DNA of 64,000 nt, from assembly GCA_014155875.1 (NCBI GenBank), contig JACEFZ010021372.1:124001-188000 (forward strand), given 5' to 3'. Position numbers and translations under genes: made by a program. This document shows, piece after piece, positions 10,831 through 21,671 of this stretch. The DNA comes from Cepaea nemoralis (taxonomy: Eukaryota; Mollusca; Gastropoda; Stylommatophora; Helicidae). Each line of letters starts with the position of its first letter. The stretch's first letter is position 1. The notes under the pieces were generated by a model. That model was not told where the DNA came from, did no database searches, and saw only the letters and a list, made by a program, of their open reading frames with translations.

Positions 10831-11460
10831 CCTGGAAAGAATGCATGGTAAATTCAGGCTGTTTGAGTCTGAAAGTAGTGGAAGGGACTGCACCTAACAA
10901 AGAGAAATTGGTGTAGAGATGTTCCTCTCGATCCGGTACTCAGATGCACAGGGACTGTGTTTTTGAGCGCTCGATCACCTCTCCAAGTGAGAAAACACGT
11001 CAGTCGTCAGCGGGGTTTGGGATGTGGGTGTGCTGTGCAAGGCACTCACCGAAGTTCACATCTCTAGGAACATGAATATTAATTAGGACGTATTTTAACT
11101 ACAAAGCTATTTTTGAGGTTTAGAAAATCATTAATCCCCTCTGTGTTTCTGAAAAGTATTTCATGGGTAAACATTCAGATTTCTACTACATACCTGTGAA
11201 AACTGAGATGCCAGTGATCTCGACCTCCGGACAATGAACGCCATGTTGGTACTGGGATTACACAAATTCGGGATCAGCATTGACGAAAGAATATTATTTC
11301 ATGCATTCTGTTTCTAATTTTCAATTGCAAGTAAACTGTGAGATTACACGGAAATTATTTAATTTATTTATTGAATGAGAAAATACTATATTTACTTAAT
11401 TCTTAATTTAAGAACCGACATCGCCTGACCAGGAACATTCCATCAGACGCTCCGACCCCA
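10831..11460. other. No recognisable gene
   Basis: Unremarkable sequence. No motif, repeat or ORF of note. Confidence 0.5.
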
Positions 11461-11469
11461 TTTTCAAAA

Positions 11470-11705
11470 GGGAGACTTTATTACCAAACGTTTGGTAATA
11501 ATGAGAGATTTTAGTACATAACGTTTGGTAATAATTCCGTACATTATTCCCAAACGGCTGGTCAAGTGACGTTTACTACCGCCGTCTGCCGGTCTGTCTT
11601 TTGTTTTCAAACTCTTTTTGAATTTCAACTACATACATTAGTTTATTCCATAAAACTTTAATGTTCATATCTCAGTTAATGCCTAGATACGTTACGTCGG
11701 TCCAT
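11470..11705. mobile_element. Palindrome-bearing element D, copy D1
   Basis: Contains the 18-bp perfect palindrome TTACCAAACGTTTGGTAA at 11481-11498, a decayed second copy, TTCCCAAACGGCTGGTCAAG, and a conserved tail ending TCAGTTAATGCCTAGATACG. Closely related blocks lie at 39236-39620, 47868-48240 and 57065-57470, each time next to RTE-like sequence. In the other loci it follows an RTE endonuclease fragment, while here it precedes the RT fragment, so it probably sits inside that retrotransposon. Confidence 0.6.
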
Positions 11706-11716
11706 CAAAAAATAAG

Positions 11717-12825
11717 ATGGCCCCTTTACGATCAACTGAGAGGGTAATCATAAAAGATCGAGCGAAACAAATGGATCGCTGGGTAGAACACTACTCAGAG
11801 CTATACTCAGTGGATAACACTGTCAGTGAAGAAGCTCTGGAAGCCATAGATCAACAGTCCGCCATGCATGCCCTGGATAACGAACCTTACCTCACAGAAA
11901 TCAGCGAAGCACTAGGCTCTCTCAAATCTGGCAAGGCACCTGGAAAAGATAGTATTCCACCTGAAATTTTAAAATGTAGCAAAGAAACAATCATCCCAGA
12001 ACTGTATGCAATATTTCAGCTCTGCTGGAAAGAAAAATCAGTACCACAAGATATGAAAGACGCAAACATCGTTACCCTTTATAAAAACAAAGGCGACAGA
12101 AGCGACTGCAACAACTATCGCGGCATTTCCATACTCAATTTACAGGCAATATTCTTGCCAGAGTAATCCTTAAAAAATTACACATTCTTGCTGAAAGAAT
12201 CTACCCTGAATCGCAGTGCGGATTTAGACCCAACAGGTCCACCATCGATATGATTTTCTCACTCCGGCAGCTCCAAGAGAAGTGTGGAGAACAGAGGAAG
12301 CCATTATATATTGCCTTCATCGACCTCACAAAGGCATTTGACCTCGTGAGCAGAAGCGGCCTTTTTAAGGTCCTTGAAAAGGTTGGATGTCCACCCACAC
12401 TTCTTAGCCTCGTGAAATCATTTCACAAAAACATGCAGGGGACCATTTTATTTGAAGGCTCAACATCCCAGTCATTCAGCATCAGCAGTGGAGTAAAGCA
12501 GGGCTGCGTGCTTGCTCCTACACTCTTTGGTATCTTCTTCGCCGTTCTCTTAAGGCAGGCATTTGGGACTATCACTGAAGGCATATACCTCCACACAAGA
12601 TCTGATGGCAAACTTTTTAACCCATCAAGACTCAAGGCAAAGACCAAAATAAGATCAAGATGCGTAAGAGAACTACTTTTTGCAGATGATGCAGCACTGA
12701 CTACTCATACAGCAGAAGATCTCCAACGGCTCATAGATCGTTTTGCAGCCGCCTGCAAAGACTTTGGGCTCACCATCAACCTAAATAAAACACTGGTGAT
12801 GGAACAAGATGCTGGTGCGCCTCCG
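11717..12825 (+). pseudogene. RTE-like non-LTR reverse transcriptase fragment
   Basis: Two plus-strand frames (11717-12166 and 12250-12858) form one RT. In order: KQMDRWVEHYSELYS linker, LKSGKAPGKDSIPPEIL, ANIVTLYKNKGDRSDCNNYR, ESQCGFRPNRSTIDMIFSLR, YIAFIDLTKAFDLVSR (first catalytic Asp), GVKQGCVLAPTLFGIFF and ELLFADDAAL (FADD catalytic pair), ending at FGLTINLNKT. A frame break lies near 12150. No endonuclease is attached; matching endonuclease fragments of this lineage lie at 38.6, 47.5 and 57.6 kb. The sequence changes abruptly at about 12825 into a Penelope-like RT, so the element is 3'-truncated. It copies its own RNA at a nicked target in living relatives. Confidence 0.85.
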
Positions 12826-13446
12826 TCAAGGACGTTTGGTGCATCCGTTTCTAACTAAGTCATACCGCCAAATTGACGGAGTGGCCATGGGGAGTCCTCT
12901 TGGTCCTATTCTAGCGGACATCTTCATGGCACATTTAGAAGAAAAGAGATCCTCAGACATCGACAACTTGGCCTTTTACCGTCGTTATGTGGACGATATA
13001 CTAATTATCACCACAGACGAGCTACAAGGAACATCGTTTCAGGCCACAATGAACAAGACGCATAAAAACATCTCTCTATCTATGGAACACGAACACAACG
13101 AAGCGTTACCGTTCCTAGATATTCTAATGAGACGTAGAGCAGACGGCACAATTCAAAGATCGGTGTATCGCAAAGGAACATGGACTGGCCAATACCTAAA
13201 TTTTCAGAGCTTCACACCGGTCCAGTACAAACGGGGCTTAGTACGGACCTTGTTTGACCGTGCTAGAAAGATATGCACCCAGGACACACTGACAGAGGAA
13301 TTTGAAACTCTGAAGAATGTCTTAAACCTGAATGGGTACTCCACAAGATTTATAAACGTGGTTTACTGTAAGACTAGTTTGTTAGCGAGAATTCACTACA
13401 TTTCCCCCAAAACATCAAAGAAATGTTGCCGCTTTCAATGATTTAA
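12826..13446 (+). pseudogene. Penelope-like element reverse transcriptase fragment
   Basis: The frame 12809-13441 reads YRQIDGVAMGSPLGPILADI, FYRRYVDDILI (YVDD catalytic pair), LPFLDILMRRRADGTIQRSV and TWTGQYLNFQSFTPVQYKRG. These are hallmark segments of Penelope-like RTs, which are related to telomerase. Fingers and the GIY-YIG endonuclease are absent. Both edges are abrupt: an RTE-like RT on the left and a LINE endonuclease on the right, with no visible target duplication, so recombination or template switching is likely. The last ~90 bases recur inverted at 17765-17880 and 18725-18835, where the Penelope-like sequence continues further 3'. Confidence 0.85.
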
Positions 13447-14215
13447 GTTGCGTGGCGATTTCAATAGCCACTCGCAGAGCTGGGGCTATGATCACATGGA
13501 CCAGAGAGGAGAGAGACTGGAAGACTGGCAGGATGAGAATAGATTCATCTTGATTAACAAGCCGTCCGACCCACACACTTTCTACTCGAGATCATGGCAC
13601 ACTACAACTACACCTGACCTGGCTTTTCATTCACCAGACCTGGAGTGGAACATTACACGTATTTTTGGGAAACAACTTGGTGGCAGTGACCATCGGCCAG
13701 TCTTTCTAACCGTAGAAAATGAGCTTGCAAGTGAAAGCAGCACCTTCTCGAGGTGGAACTACAAGAAAGCAGACTGGGCAATGTACAAGTATCGCACCAG
13801 CATACTGGCTAGAAACCTGAACACTGAGAAAGACATAAATAAAGTAGTTGAAGAGTTTGGGAAATGCATGCTACAGGCAGCGCGAGGAACAGTACCAAGA
13901 GGAGCCCGTAAAAAATATAAACCCTACTGGAGTAGTGAACTGGAACACTTGCATAACTATGTGGAAGTGTGCAGAAAGCAAGCAGAGGCCACACCCAGCC
14001 AAGAGCACCACAATAAATTCCAGCACGTAAAAGCCAAATTTCAAAGGTTTCAAAGGGCCAAGCTGCAGGCTAAACGGAAAATCTGGCAGGATAAAGCGGA
14101 GACTCTGATCTTTGAAAGAGACACAAGAAAATTGTGGAAGCTAATAAAACAACTTAAGGATGAGGCCACAGGGAGAAACTCAAAAATTGCACTACATAAA
14201 GATGGAAACATCTAA
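13447..14215 (+). pseudogene. I-type LINE copy 1: endonuclease, C-terminal half, and linker
   Basis: The apurinic-like endonuclease starts at its Asp-Asn motif (GDFNSHSQSWGYD) and runs through TPDLAFHSPDLEWN to the catalytic GGSDHRPVF, then a basic linker (RWNYKKADWAMYK, RKKYKPYWSSELEHL) before a stop at 14215. This enzyme nicks the target strand that primes reverse transcription. The first half, including the WNAEG and QETH motifs present in the 41.6-kb copy, is missing because the Penelope-like fragment joins at ~13447. The open frame is the longest intact stretch of this domain among the copies here. Confidence 0.85.
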
Positions 14216-15511
14216 ACAAGAAAGCCAGCAGCTGACCGGTTTGTGAACTCATTCGCACAAGATAACAATATCAAAATTAGTCCAGAAAAACAACAAGAGA
14301 TTCGAGAGAAACGACAACATACATGACAGAAGGAAATAGTACATGAGGTTCTGGAGTCACCCATCACAATAATCGAACTGGAGCTAGCCATATCAAAATT
14401 GAAAATGAGAAAGTCACCAGGCGCTGATGGTATCTCCAATGAAATGATCAGGAACCTAGGAACAGGGGCCAAAGCAAAGCTGCTACAGATCTTTAATAAC
14501 AGTTGGACCTTAGGCAGTGTTCCACAAGCCTGGAGAGAAGCAATCATGATACCCCTCCTAAAATCAGGGAAAGATAGTTCCATTGCTTCTAGCTACAGAC
14601 CAATTAGCCTCACCAGCTGTCTCTGCAAAACACTGGAGCGCATCATCAATCACAGATTGCAGTGGTACATTGAAAGTAAAAACATCCTTGTGCCACAGCA
14701 GGCTGGCTTTAGGCAGTGCTACTGTACGGAAGATCAGACAACCTACCCCTCTCAATAAATTGAGGATGCATTCCAAGAGAAGAAGCTGGTGCTTGCGGCA
14801 TGGATAGATCTGAAGAAAGCCTTTGACAAAGTCTGGAAAGAAGGTCTGATGAAGAAACTGAGAAACTGCAAAGTCAATGAAAGAATGTACAAATGGGTGA
14901 AAGCATACTTGCACAACAGAAGAGCGCGAGTACAGATAGACGGACTCAAGAGCAAGAAAGTGCTACTGCATCACGGTGTTCCCCAGGGCGGTGTCTTGTC
15001 CCCCACACTTTTTCTAATCTTCATCAATGATCTTGTTGCTAATCTACCGCATGGAATTAAAGCGGCAATGTACGCCGATGACCTTATATTATGGAGCACA
15101 AATGAACATGCATCAGTGGCCACCAAATTGCTACAAAGAGCTGTAGATACATTTGCTGCATGGGCATATAGATGGTGTGTCAGCATAAACACTGACAAGT
15201 GCAGCACCACTCTATTTACCCTCTCTTCAAAACAAAAGGCAGGGATCATCCAGATAAATGGAACACACCTAAGAGAAGATAAAGAACCAACATACCTTGG
15301 AGTAACATTTGATGGCAGGCTGACATGGAGAAAGCACATCAACAAAGCAGTAGCAAAAGCCAGAAGGAAAATTGCCACCCTGAGAAAGCTAAGTGGAACC
15401 ACATGGGGAGCCAGTGGGCAAATACTTAGCAAAGTTTACCAACAGAGCATACGACCACACCTGGAATATGGGTCAACTGCGTGGTGTTCAGCATCAAAAA
15501 CCACACTATAA
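14216..15511 (+). pseudogene. I-type LINE copy 1: reverse transcriptase
   Basis: The RT is split over two frames with a stop in between. 14399-14758 has MRKSPGADGISNEMIRNLG, PLLKSGKDSSIASSYRPISL and QQAGFRQCY. 14789-15511 has AAWIDLKKAFDKVWKEGL (first catalytic Asp), HHGVPQGGVLSPTLF and AAMYADDLILW (YADD at residues 95-98), then YLGVTFDGRLTWRKH. All catalytic boxes are present, but TAA at about 14756 and further stops make it inactive as it stands. It feeds directly into the RNase H part. Copies at 42.9-44.0 kb and 62.3-63.4 kb are very similar. Confidence 0.9.
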
Positions 15512-16700
15512 GAGCTGGACAAGGTGCAAAATCAAGCACTTAGAGTCACCACAGGAGGGATGAGATCAACCCCTATAGTGGAAATGGAGAAGATGGAGAG
15601 GACACAAGCACTGAGTGAGCGCAGAGATACGAAAACGCTAATACAAGCAGAAAAGTTCCTCAGCTTGCCAGGCCACCCTATGAAGAATAAATTTGAAAAC
15701 CTAGCTATGGGTCGGTTGAAAAGAAGTAGTTTTATCCACCAGGCCAAACGACTATGCAGAGAACCCACCGATTTGCCCACAGTTGGTATTCCCCTAACAA
15801 CTATTCCAGAGCGAATTCCATGGAAAGATGAGCATAGATTATCATTACAAATCCAGACAAAAGTGAGAGGAATATTTGACAAAGAAGAACAGAACAGTGT
15901 GCAGCGCAGAACAGCCACTATCAGCTTCCTTGATGAAGAATACCCACAGGACCTCTGGATCCAAGCCTACACAGATGGGTCGGCACAAAATGCTGTTCGA
16001 AATGGAGGAGCAGGAGTGTATATAGGATACCCAAATAATAATAGGGACACAGCCACAGTACCGACAGGAAAGTACTGCCATAACTATGATGCTGAAATTG
16101 AGGCAATCAAGATAGCAACAGAGAAATTAATAAATACCAGCAATGGTACACAACCTGTGGTGCTACTGACAGATGCAAAATCAGTACTCGAGGCACTCCT
16201 GTCTGGGAAATTGCCAGTACTAAGGACACTACACTACTTTCTGAACTTAGGAGTACCCGGAAACGACAGAGTTGATAAATTGGCTAAGGAATGAGCCAAA
16301 GAAGTACAACCTGATGTGACCGTTACCAAAAGAAAAGAATGATCAAATCAGTCAGAAAGCCACAAAATCCTGCTCAAGATGACTACCACGTTATGGACAG
16401 ACCAAATCAAGTCATTATTCTGCGCCTCAGAACAAAACACAATACATTACGCAACCACATGTATACAAAATTCAAGATTGGTGAAACAGCCATGTGCACA
16501 TGTGGATTGGCGTCGCAGACAGCAGAGCACATACTCCAAGACTGCCCAAAATATATCTAGGCAAACCTTCTGACCTAGAGAGACGACAGTGGAAGATAAA
16601 CTCTATGGACTACTGTGTGAACTAAAAAAGACAGTTCAATTCATACAAGAGACAGCATTGCAGTTATAGACATATTTCAAGCGAACGAAAGAAGAAGATA
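15512..16700 (+). pseudogene. I-type LINE copy 1: RNase H and cysteine-rich C-terminus
   Basis: 15524-16294 carries a connection region (MQNQALRVTTGGMRSTP) then RNase H: AYTDGSAQNAVRNGGAG, YDAEIEAIKIATEKL and VVLLTDAKSVLEALL. A deletion of about 45 bp at 16250 removes the WIPS segment and its His, joining LNL to GVPGNDRVDKLAKE. After a stop at 16294, frame 16339-16560 gives NTLRNHMYTKFKIGETAMCT and CGLASQTAEHILQDCPKY, a Cys/His knuckle. The 3' end is GAACGAAAGAAGAAG near 16684-16698. Sequence downstream to 17430 is also shared with the 45.3-46.0 kb locus. Confidence 0.9.
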
Positions 16701-16774
16701 ATTACGTTCAAGCATTCTGAGGAATTACAAAATATCTAAAAGAAAAACACTTAGATAAGCAAAAAGTAGGGTAC

Positions 16775-17012
16775 ATTACGGGAGACTACGTGGCGAAGTG
16801 GTCAAGCCATTTGACTCGGGCTTCGAAGGTTTTGGGTTGGATTCCGGGCCGCGAACCTTCGGTTCACGAGTGGATGTTTCAAGAGAATCCTGTGGGTCGT
16901 CGTAGAGCTATGGAGATCGTGCTTTGTGCCACGCTTTCCGGGCTGCGGAAAGAGACCGAGCCATATGCGATAAAAACTCAGTACAATGAAGTCCAGCCTG
17001 TCGACTTTTAAA
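16775..17012 (+). mobile_element. tRNA-derived SINE family B, copy B1
   Basis: The head has an A box TGGCGAAGTGG and a B box with one change (GGTTGGATTCC). The body has GAGATCGTGCTTTGTGCCAC, GCGGAAAGAGACCGAGCCAT and AATGAAGTCCAGCCTGTCGA. Eight copies lie in this window. B4 and B6 keep a perfect B box. Pol III transcription is expected from the boxes. The head resembles a tRNA with a long variable region, but no complete cloverleaf forms. Confidence 0.85.
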
Positions 17013-17435
17013 CAATCCCTACGATTTGAGTAGGGGACATAAACATCTAATATTGTTCCAAGGGAGACTACTTAAATTAGAGAAAAAATAAATTATATTA
17101 TAGCGATAATAATAAAACTCAACTTTAAACGTCTACCCGTTTACCGTATAAATTAAATAATCAATGTATAAGTAACATTTGTAATGACAAGTATATTACA
17201 TTTAGATTTTTTATAGAAAATATTTTTAATTTTTAGATACTTACATTTTAGAACCAGCTTTACGGTCATAAATTTATATCTTAAATTTTATTTGTATATT
17301 TTCATTGTAATACATTGTTAATTAGGTCAATCTTCCCCCTATATGGGGGGAGAACATTTTTTTACTGGCCTCCTACGGCCACATAAAGTGTACAGGAATT
17401 TAACCACACACATCCCTCTCCTGTCTCTTCTCTTG
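17013..17435 (+). repeat. Block E, always downstream of SINE B in the LINE-linked copies
   Basis: AT-rich ~420-bp block starting AACAATCC, passing a CCCCCTATATGGGGGG hairpin near 17335-17350 and TACGGCCACATAAAGTGTAC, and ending at CCTCTCCTGTCTCTTC. It recurs at 45603-46025, 51665-52085, 53220-53645 (inverted) and 59285-59715 (inverted). No coding content. It may be the 3' part of the SINE B unit or a separate repeat carried with it. Confidence 0.65.
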
Positions 17436-17689
17436 TTCATCTATATCTTTAAAACAGAATGTATGTGTGGGTTTGTGGTTGGTGATGTATTGGATGCGTC
17501 TTCCTTTCATTCCCGTGCAACCAACTGTCATAGTTTTTTTTTAGTGTAGCATCATCTATTTACTTATTAACATTTAATAATTAAATTACATGACTTAACA
17601 TAAGACAAAATATATTAAGGGACATAACTTTTATAAGTATGTCCCACAAAGAATGCCTTCATTCACGATCAATTATTTTGAAAACTGTC

Positions 17690-17880
17690 TGTTGCATCGT
17701 TATGACATTTTTCCAGCCGTCTTATATTTACCCCCACCCAAGGAATATGTCTTTGATAGGTCCAAAAGCAACTTAAATCATTGAAAGTGGCAACATTTCT
17801 TTGATGTTTTGGGGGAAATGTAGTGAATTCTCGCTAACAAACTAGTCTTACAGTAAACCACGTTATTTCTAGTAAGGACA
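17690..17880 (-). pseudogene. Penelope-like fragment, inverted, copy 2
   Basis: 17765-17880 is the reverse complement of 13360-13450, covering the stretch after LLARIHYISPKTSKKC, and continues further 3' than the first copy. No complete domain remains. A near-identical third copy lies at 18640-18835 because of the tandem duplication. Confidence 0.7.
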
Positions 17881-17924
17881 CAAGTACAAGGCGTAGCCAG
17901 GTTCTTATGGGAGTGGGTGCAATA

Positions 17925-18094
17925 AAAAAGTAGCTTAAAGTAGCATTGCACCGGGTTTTTATCCCATATGGCTCAGTCTCTTTCCGCAGGGCGGAAATCG
18001 TGGCACAAAGCACGAACTCAGTATCTCCAGCGACGACCCTCTGGAGTCCGAAAAAATGCACTCGTGAAATGAAGGAATCGAACATACAACCCTA
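17925..18094 (-). mobile_element. SINE family B, copy B2, head truncated
   Basis: Carries the inverted SINE B body and the inverted B box region (GAATCGAAC), then stops at 18094. The A box half present in B3 is missing, because the duplicated unit restarts here. Confidence 0.8.
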
Positions 18095-18197
18095 CACGTC
18101 TTCCTTTCATTCCCGTGCAACCAACTGTCATAGTTTTTTTTAGTGTAGCATCATCTATTTACTTATTAACATTTAATAATTAAATTACATGACTTAA

Positions 18198-18543
18198 CGG
18201 GACGCAGAGGTGTTTCCAAGGCACCAGGGCCGGGTTATATACTGGCCAAGACCTATTGACGCGTCCTCGTCGAGCGTCCTGGGCAACAGGTCCCTTCGGA
18301 GTCCTGGCTAAAGTCAGTAGGATCGCCGATTCCTCCGAAGTCGGAGAGTGTCTGCCTATACGGCGAGGAACCACCAGTCTGCACACCAATAAGCCAGACA
18401 TGGGACAACGGATACTCACGCAAAACTCAGGTCCTGTATGACATCACACTGATGTTGGACAACAGGATGCCTTCATCCGACATACAGGACTTCGCGTTGG
18501 AGCTCAAGCCAACGAACACAAGCAAGCAACCAAGCAAGCAAGC
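18198..18543 (+). mobile_element. AAGC-tailed element, copy 1, with 11-bp target duplication
   Basis: Inserted between two copies of ACATGACTTAA (18187-18197 and 18544-18554), so its boundaries are firm. Starts GGGACGCAGAGGTG and ends in CAAG/AAGC repeats. It lacks obvious Pol III boxes. Two open frames run through it: one ends MTRPRRASWATGPFGVLAKV...NSGPV (18256-18441), the other reads TWDNGYSRKTQVLYDITLML then RMPSSDIQDFALELKP up to the tail. The short tail and long target duplication point to LINE-type insertion. It is either a SINE or the 3' end of an unrecognised LINE. Confidence 0.7.
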
Positions 18544-18639
18544 ACATGACTTAATATAAGACAAAATATATTAAGGGACATAACTTTTATAAGTATGTCC
18601 CACAAAGAATGCCTGCATTCACGATCAATTATTTTGAAA

Positions 18640-18835
18640 ACTGTCTGTTGCATCGTTATGACATTTTTCCAGCCGTCTTATATTTACCCCCACCCAAGGA
18701 ATATGTCTTTGATAGGTCCAAAAGCAACTTAAATCATTGAAAGCGGCAACATTTCTTTGATGTTTTGGGGGAAATGTAGTGAATTCTCGCTAACAAACTA
18801 GTCTTACAGTAAACCACGTTATTTCTAGTAAGGAC
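18640..18835 (-). pseudogene. Penelope-like fragment, inverted, copy 3
   Basis: Duplicate of 17690-17880 within the second tandem unit. It has the same content, with one or two base changes seen. Confidence 0.7.
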
Positions 18836-18879
18836 ACAAGTACAAGGCGTAGCCAGGTTCGTATGGGAGTGGGTACAAT

Positions 18880-19096
18880 AAAAAAGTAGCTTAAAGTAGC
18901 ATTGCACCGGGTTTTTATCCCATATGGCTCAGTCTCTTTCCGTAGGGCGGAAATCGTGGCACAAAGCACGAACTCCGTATCTCCAGCGACGACCCTCTGG
19001 AGTCCGAAAAAATGCACTCGTGAAATGAAGGAATCGAACATACAACCCTCGGAGCCCGACTCAGACGGCTTGACCACTTCACCACGGAGACTCCCG
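18880..19096 (-). mobile_element. SINE family B, copy B3
   Basis: Full inverted copy. On the minus strand the head reads GTGGTGAAGTGGTCAAGCCG (A box with one change) and the B box region is TATGTTCGATTCC-like. The body matches B1. Confidence 0.8.
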
Positions 19097-19274
19097 AGAG
19101 GGGTGCAATGTGTAATATTAGTAAAGACAGAGAATTTACAGAGGCATGGGGTAAATAATCTGTAAATTAACAGGAAAGTAGAAGTAATATATTTCTTACC
19201 TTATTTTTCATTTCCTTCTTGTTTCTTCAGCTGCTGGTTAATAATTGTACACAAGTATTCATGTTACTAGGATG

Positions 19275-19455
19275 CATTTAGCTTTTTATATTGAGTTCGT
19301 GAAAGCTTCCATATAGCTGTGCGTTAATGTGCGTATGGAGTGACCAGAAATGATACCGAAATTTAGTCATCATGTTTCCATTTTTAAGGATCTGTTCAGA
19401 TGTCTGTGTAGTTTGTTCACACGTACACATGGTGACAGACTCGCTTTGAGTCTTC
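19275..19455 (-). pseudogene. LINE C-terminal knuckle remnant
   Basis: The minus frame reads TMCTCEQTTQTSEQILKNG then AQLYGSFHELN, a decayed match to the LINE tail (CTCG...QTAEHILQDC, KLYGPLCEL) seen at 16.5 and 37.2 kb. It abuts the (CAGA)n array upstream. Too short to place in a family. Confidence 0.5.
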
Positions 19456-19457
19456 AT

Positions 19458-19458
<1 letters not shown>

Positions 19459-19534
<76 letters not shown>
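19459..19534. repeat. (CAGA)n microsatellite, about 19 units
   Basis: Uninterrupted ACAG/CAGA tetranucleotides. ORFs across it on both strands are artefacts. Confidence 0.97.
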
Positions 19535-19535
<1 letters not shown>

Positions 19536-19540
19536 TATTA

Positions 19541-20480
19541 TTATATAGTATTCTCGAGCCAATCTCTAAATACATTACCATTAATCTTATTATGATAATC
19601 CCTATTGTCTGTATGCTTTGATACGAACACGAGCCCAGCATTTTGTTGCAAGCCATTATGCGTATTACCAGCATGGGCCATGACCAAAAGCTGTCCTATA
19701 CTACTGGGCACATATCGCTTTATCTGTCCATCCACTGATTGCTATTCCTTATCACTTGTGTAGTACACATTGATCCACATTTCATCCAAACACACTATGC
19801 CATAATTTTCTTTGCGCATTTCCCTTATTTCACATAGGTATCTGCTTCTCATGGCTCCTAAATGCGGTTACTGGCAAAGATGATTTCTATCGCCCTTGTA
19901 CCTTCAAATAGTGAAGATAATGTCCTTATAATTTTCCACAAAGTTGTTTTGGATAGCTCTATGTTATTGTTCTTTCTGAACCAAACCCTAAGTTTTCTTA
20001 CAGCCACTGTTTCTTTGGCATCCAGCATTTTTATAATGCTGGATAATCCTGGATATAAAATCCAAAATTTTTATAATTTTAGGAGTCTCCGTGGCGAAGT
20101 GGTCAAGCCTTTTGACTCGGGCTCTAAACGTCGTGGGTTCGATTCCAGTTCACGAGTTAAATTTTTCGGAGACTTCTGTGGGTCGTCGCTAGAGCTGCAA
20201 AGTTCGTGCTTTGTGCGATGCTTTCCGCGCTGCGGAAAGAGACCGAGCCATATGGGATAGAACCCGGTGCAATGAAGTCGACCCTGTCGTATATCAAGCG
20301 ACTTTTTAAAGCATTTTTATAATAGCTCGCCTTATGACATCTTTGTCAAAACTGTCTACAATAATCTTTCTACCTACCGTTTGGTTATTGCGTGGTGCTT
20401 TAATTCCAGATTATTGCACCCTTTGACAAAATGCCCTTTTACTCAAGCCCAATGCATGCATTGTTCTTTTTTTCGGAATT
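19541..20480 (-). pseudogene. DDE transposase remnant of Tc1/mariner type, split by a SINE
   Basis: The minus strand reads MLDAKETVAVRKLRVWF (helix-turn-helix side, about 20050), NNIELSKTTLWKIIRTL, then YGIVCLDEMWINVYYTSDKE (first catalytic Asp context, DExWI), a stop, VPSSIGQLLVMAHAGNT and NRDYHNKINGNVFRDWLENT (second Asp neighbourhood). This pattern matches the IS630/Tc1/mariner DDE fold family by motif; the subfamily is uncertain. A SINE B sits at 20084-20310 and cuts off the N-terminal part, of which only traces remain to ~20480. Downstream the gene is truncated at the CAGA array. Inactive. Confidence 0.65.
20084..20310 (+). mobile_element. SINE family B, copy B4
   Basis: The head has consensus A box TGGCGAAGTGG and consensus B box GGTTCGATTCC, the best-preserved Pol III promoter in the window. 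The body is shorter at the spacer than B1 and ends with GTCGACCCTGTCG. Inserted in the transposase remnant. Confidence 0.88.
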
Positions 20481-20865
20481 TGTAATAGTATAAAACAGTT
20501 TCTTGCGATCAGCTTCTTGACAAAAATATGTGTACAACTTCATAGCGATTCTTTGAAGTGTACAATTTCGCATTAAATCCCATTGAAAAATATTCACACA
20601 TTTCAATGTTAGCGATAAGTGGTAAGATTTAAAAAAAAACATATTAATCAGGTTTCATGAAATAACCCACATTTTGAGACACCTCTGAAAAGTCTTAGTT
20701 TGAACAACGCGGGGGGTTGGCAAAAGGCCAATCCCGTGAAAACACGTACACTATTCAAAATTGAACCCTGATTGTCTGGCTACGCTGTAATACATTTAAA
20801 ATTATGAATTTCAAGTCAGACCCGTAAATTATATATCGCATATAAAAAAAAACTTTGAAATCTGC
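20481..20865. other. No recognisable gene
   Basis: AT-rich, with a short T-rich stretch. No family signature. Confidence 0.45.
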
Positions 20866-20869
20866 TGTA

Positions 20870-21073
20870 AAATCTCCAGAACAAAATTTTTTTTTGTTGG
20901 GTGGAAATAATGATAAGGTTATATACTAAATTTCATAATTTTCCCTCAGTTGGTTACTGAGATATTGATGTTTATATTGCGGCAAACAAATGAGGACATA
21001 CTATAGTAGCATTGCTATATCTTAGGTTAAGTCCCCTGGCTATAGATAGGTTGGTCGGTCGGTCGGTTGGTCG

Positions 21074-21134
<61 letters not shown>

Positions 21135-21530
21135 CCGGGCCGGGTCGTCAGACAGACAGACAGTCGGGAACGGGAACTTATATGACTACTTACATGAATT
21201 AAATGAGATGCACCCCATCAGGGGCTGGGCGAAGCCGGGCCTGGTCAGACAGACAGACAGACAGACAGATAGACAGACAGACAGACAATAGATAGCCGGG
21301 AACGGGAGATTATATGACTACTTATATGAATTAAATGAGATGCTCCCCACCAGGGACTGGGTGAAGCCGGGCCGGGTCAGACAGGCAGATAGTCGGGAAC
21401 GGGAGCATATATGACTACTTATATTAATTAAATGAGATGTTCTCCACCAGGAGAAGCCGGGCCGGGTCAGACAGACAGACAGACAAAGCAGACAGACAAA
21501 GCAGACAGACAGACAGACAGAAAGACAGAC

Positions 21531-21629
<99 letters not shown>

Positions 21630-21671
21630 CCCCGCCAGGGCCTGGGCGAAGCCGGGCCTGGTCAGCTAGTA
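20870..21671 (-). repeat. Transposon-like repeat, copy R3, with expanded microsatellites
   Basis: Inverted relative to R2. It ends at CTAGCTGACCAGGCCCGGCT (minus strand, 21671). Holds four minisatellite units with GGGAACGGGA and CACCAGGGACTGGGTGAAGC motifs, plus (GATA)n at 21073-21113 and about 21528-21628 and (CAGA)n at several places. The left boundary near 20870 is uncertain. Confidence 0.6.

Larger units (their letters stand above)
17497..18094. repeat. Tandem duplicate unit, first copy
   Basis: Runs from CTTCCTTTCATTCCCGTGCA through an R-type AT-rich tail, an inverted Penelope-like piece (about 17690-17880) and a truncated inverted SINE B (B2). The unit is repeated from 18097, where an insertion of 346 bp splits it. 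Without that insertion both units are about 600 bp. Confidence 0.8.
18097..19050. repeat. Tandem duplicate unit, second copy, split by a short element
   Basis: Same content as 17497-18094, interrupted at 18198-18543. The two copies differ by few bases. The second continues into the complete SINE B head (to 19096), which suggests the second copy is the original edge and the first the duplicate. Confidence 0.75.

Noticed and set aside
20084..20310. tRNA gene call from consensus A and B boxes (also 16.8, 45.4, 51.4, 53.7, 59.8 kb)
   Set aside because: The acceptor end does not pair, and the sequence continues into a conserved SINE body in eight copies.
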